From contig JAFMJK010000106.1 in assembly GCA_017853515.1 (NCBI GenBank), positions 1 to 7,334 on the forward strand: DNA of 7,334 bases, read 5' to 3'. Positions within the stretch are counted from its first letter, which is position 1, and every line of letters begins with the position of its first letter. A model generated the notes under the pieces. That model was given only the letters and a program-made list of their open reading frames with translations, searched no databases and was not told the DNA's origin. The translations under genes and the position numbers were made by a program. This stretch comes from Chthoniobacterales bacterium. Its GTDB lineage: Bacteria > Verrucomicrobiota > Verrucomicrobiia > Chthoniobacterales > JACTMZ01. Positions 5,806 to 7,334 of this stretch are shown piece after piece.

Positions 5806-7091
5806 AGATCGAGTTGTCCAACGACCGCGGCATAACCGTGGCGAAACTTGTCGGGCGGCTCGACGGATTCGGGGCGAAGGAGGCGGAGAAAATTCTTCCC
5901 CCGGTCGTTCCCGGTTCCTCGCTTGTTTTCGACGGCTCGGAGTTGTCTTACTTGAGCAGCGCGGGGGTTCGCTTCCTTCTTTCTGTGCACAAGGACGCGG
6001 CGGCCAAAAACGCGAAAGTGGCGCTCTCCGCCCTGCAGCCTTTCTGCGCCTCCGTGCTCGAGATGTCGGGGCTGGCCGGAATCATTCCCGTTTACGGCTC
6101 GCCGGGCGAAGCCGCGCATGAATTGCGCAACCGCGGGGCGGACGGCGGGGAGGGGGAACGTTGCGCAACGGATACGGGCACCTTCGTCTTTCATCCGGTG
6201 AGCAGCGCGGAGGGAACGATCGATATTCTCGGCGACATCGCCAATGTCATCGATTGCGCCATCACGCCGGATTTGGTCAGGGGCAAACCCTTTTTCGAGA
6301 CCGAGTATTCCCTGGGCCTCGGCGCGCTGGGGGGCAGCCCGGACGACTACCTGCCGGTCATGGGCGAGGCCGTCATGCTCGCCGGCACGATGGTGTGGCT
6401 GCCGACCGACGGCAACGATACGCCCGACTACATGATCCCGCGCAAGGCTTCGACCTCCGTGGTCCTGCAGACAGGTTTCAACGCGAGCATCCGCGGGGGC
6501 TTCAATGAGTTCGTCGAATTCACCGCTGCCCCCGACCGCCCCGCCTCGGTGCGCGACATCTACCGCGCGTTGTTCGACCTCGCTGCCTCGCGACGCCTGG
6601 AATTCCGGGGAGTGCTGGGTCTGGCCATGCGCGCCGAGATCCACGAGGCTTTTGGCGCGGGCATTACCAAGTCGCCGCTGCTGGTCAACCGCCCGGTCAA
6701 CGGCAAAATGATCACCGACGCATCCAACTACGACCAATGGTTCGAGTCGGACAAAACCCCGCGCAACCAGGGAACGACAGCGCTGATCTGCGGCGCGGGC
6801 GCCGACCTCACCGCCGATCTTTCAGCCATCGATCAGGACCGTCTGCGCCGCATGTTTTACGTCAACCCCGCCAACAAAGGCGCGCTGAACGAAGTGCTGC
6901 ATAACCACGCGGTCTTTTTCCGCGATGCCCCGGCGCCGGGGGGCACGCGCGACATGGATGTCGAGATGCGCCGCGTGGTGGACGAGGGCGAATTCGTCGA
7001 CATGCGCCATCTCCTCGATCAGACCACGGTCACCTCGGCCCTCATCGGTGTGAACTACGTCCAGCAGGTCCGCGAAGACAAAAACCTCTGA
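5802..7091 (+). CDS. STAS domain fused to a large domain of unknown function
   Basis: A 429-residue soluble protein. Residues 1-112 are a STAS domain (GRLDGFGAKEAEK at 18-30, SLVFDGSELSYLSSAGVR at 40-57, with Ser53 the likely phosphorylation site). Residues 113-125 are a Gly/Glu-rich linker. Residues about 126-429 form one or two domains I do not recognise, with a notable MVWLPTDGNDTPDYMIPRK segment (197-215), GAGAD (331-335) and a polar C-terminus. I see no membrane helix, signal peptide, HTH or P-loop. I chose the GTG at 5802 because it overlaps the TGA of the RsbW-like gene (GTGA) and the STAS fold starts there. The open frame extends upstream to 5364, but that part lies over the kinase gene in another frame. 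In partner-switching terms this is the cognate RsbV-like antagonist, but almost four times the usual length. The extra domain may be the effector or a second sensor. STAS part sure; the rest unknown. Confidence 0.88.
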   Translation: MKIELSNDRGITVAKLVGRLDGFGAKEAEKILPPVVPGSSLVFDGSELSYLSSAGVRFLLSVHKDAAAKNAKVALSALQPFCASVLEMSGLAGIIPVYGSPGEAAHELRNRGADGGEGERCATDTGTFVFHPVSSAEGTIDILGDIANVIDCAITPDLVRGKPFFETEYSLGLGALGGSPDDYLPVMGEAVMLAGTMVWLPTDGNDTPDYMIPRKASTSVVLQTGFNASIRGGFNEFVEFTAAPDRPASVRDIYRALFDLAASRRLEFRGVLGLAMRAEIHEAFGAGITKSPLLVNRPVNGKMITDASNYDQWFESDKTPRNQGTTALICGAGADLTADLSAIDQDRLRRMFYVNPANKGALNEVLHNHAVFFRDAPAPGGTRDMDVEMRRVVDEGEFVDMRHLLDQTTVTSALIGVNYVQQVREDKNL

Positions 7092-7114
7092 CCGCCGGGT
7101 TGTTCTCGGCCCAG

Positions 7115-7267
7115 TCATACCAAGTCCCAAAAGATTTTAGACTTTGTTACTTGAGGTAGGGACGAGCGTCTCGCTCGTCCGCTCTCTTTCCAACGGACAC
7201 GCGAGCCGCGTGTCCCTACCCCCAAACCCTTGTTCGATAGTCCAGATCCTTTTCTGGTTTGGTATCA
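7115..7267 (+). repeat. Nested palindromic element (MITE-like), core copy B at 7155-7220
   Basis: This fills most of the 243 non-coding bases after the operon. The core (7155-7220) has arms starting GGTAGGGAC and ending GTCCCTACC; the 27-base arms pair at 22 of 27 positions around a pyrimidine-rich loop (CTCTCTTTCCAA). The core is flanked by outer arms, 7115-7145 and 7237-7267, which are also imperfect inverted complements (21 of 31 positions, including ATACCAA at 7117-7123 and TTGGTAT at 7259-7265). The whole can therefore fold as one long cruciform or hairpin. The flanks are more AT-rich than the genes. It could reduce read-through from the operon, but there is no T-run after the core stem, so it is not a classic terminator. 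No transposase is encoded in the window. Confidence 0.75.
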
Positions 7268-7334
7268 CGGCACGTTTATACTTTTTGCCAAACGTAGAAA
7301 TGTGCGCCATGAGGGCTGTGTTGCCAGAGTGGAG

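Noticed and set aside
7242..7260. Small CCAG...CTGG hairpin followed by TTT as a possible terminator
   Set aside because: A four-base stem and three T residues are too weak to call a terminator; the bases are also part of the outer arm of the palindromic element.
7277..7334. TATACT at 7277-7282 followed by ATG codons at 7300 and 7309, a possible promoter and gene start running off the window
   Set aside because: No convincing -35 element or Shine-Dalgarno, and fewer than 12 codons are visible, so neither promoter nor gene can be supported.

Overview
The window is a GC-rich bacterial signalling locus with almost no spare DNA. Two-component signalling genes are welded to an RsbU/RsbW/RsbV-type partner-switching module. 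No gene here fixes the taxonomy. The weak Shine-Dalgarno signals, the GC-rich codons, the gene set and the GGTAGGGACG palindromic repeats would fit a Verrucomicrobiota-like bacterium, but that is a low-confidence inference.

Layout. Positions 2-681 (minus strand) hold two coupled STAS-domain anti-sigma-factor-antagonist-like genes. Positions 682-780 are a divergent intergenic region. Positions 781-7091 (plus strand) hold five tightly packed genes. The first is a membrane hybrid histidine kinase with a periplasmic dCache-like sensor and two receiver domains (781-3558). The second is a stand-alone receiver (3562-3930). The third is a HisKA-receiver-PP2C phosphatase (3923-5395). The fourth is an RsbW-like ATPase/kinase (5392-5805, GTG start). 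The fifth is a STAS protein fused to a domain of about 300 residues that I do not recognise (5802-7091, GTG start). The last two genes each begin inside the previous stop codon (GTGA). Positions 7092-7334 are non-coding and carry a nested palindromic element of about 153 bp.

Inferred working model. The kinase senses an extracytoplasmic signal and feeds phosphate into receivers, including the one on the phosphatase. The phosphatase would dephosphorylate one or more STAS proteins, which the RsbW-like kinase phosphorylates and binds in turn. No sigma factor is encoded in the window, so the output is either elsewhere or is the unknown domain attached to STAS.

Most notable points. (1) The palindromic repeat found downstream of the operon also lies, inverted, inside the phosphatase gene, where it is translated in frame as the linker between HisKA and receiver. 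(2) The phosphatase carries a HisKA domain with its histidine but no ATPase domain. (3) The last gene is a STAS-unknown fusion that is easy to mis-annotate because its GTG start is buried in a longer open frame.
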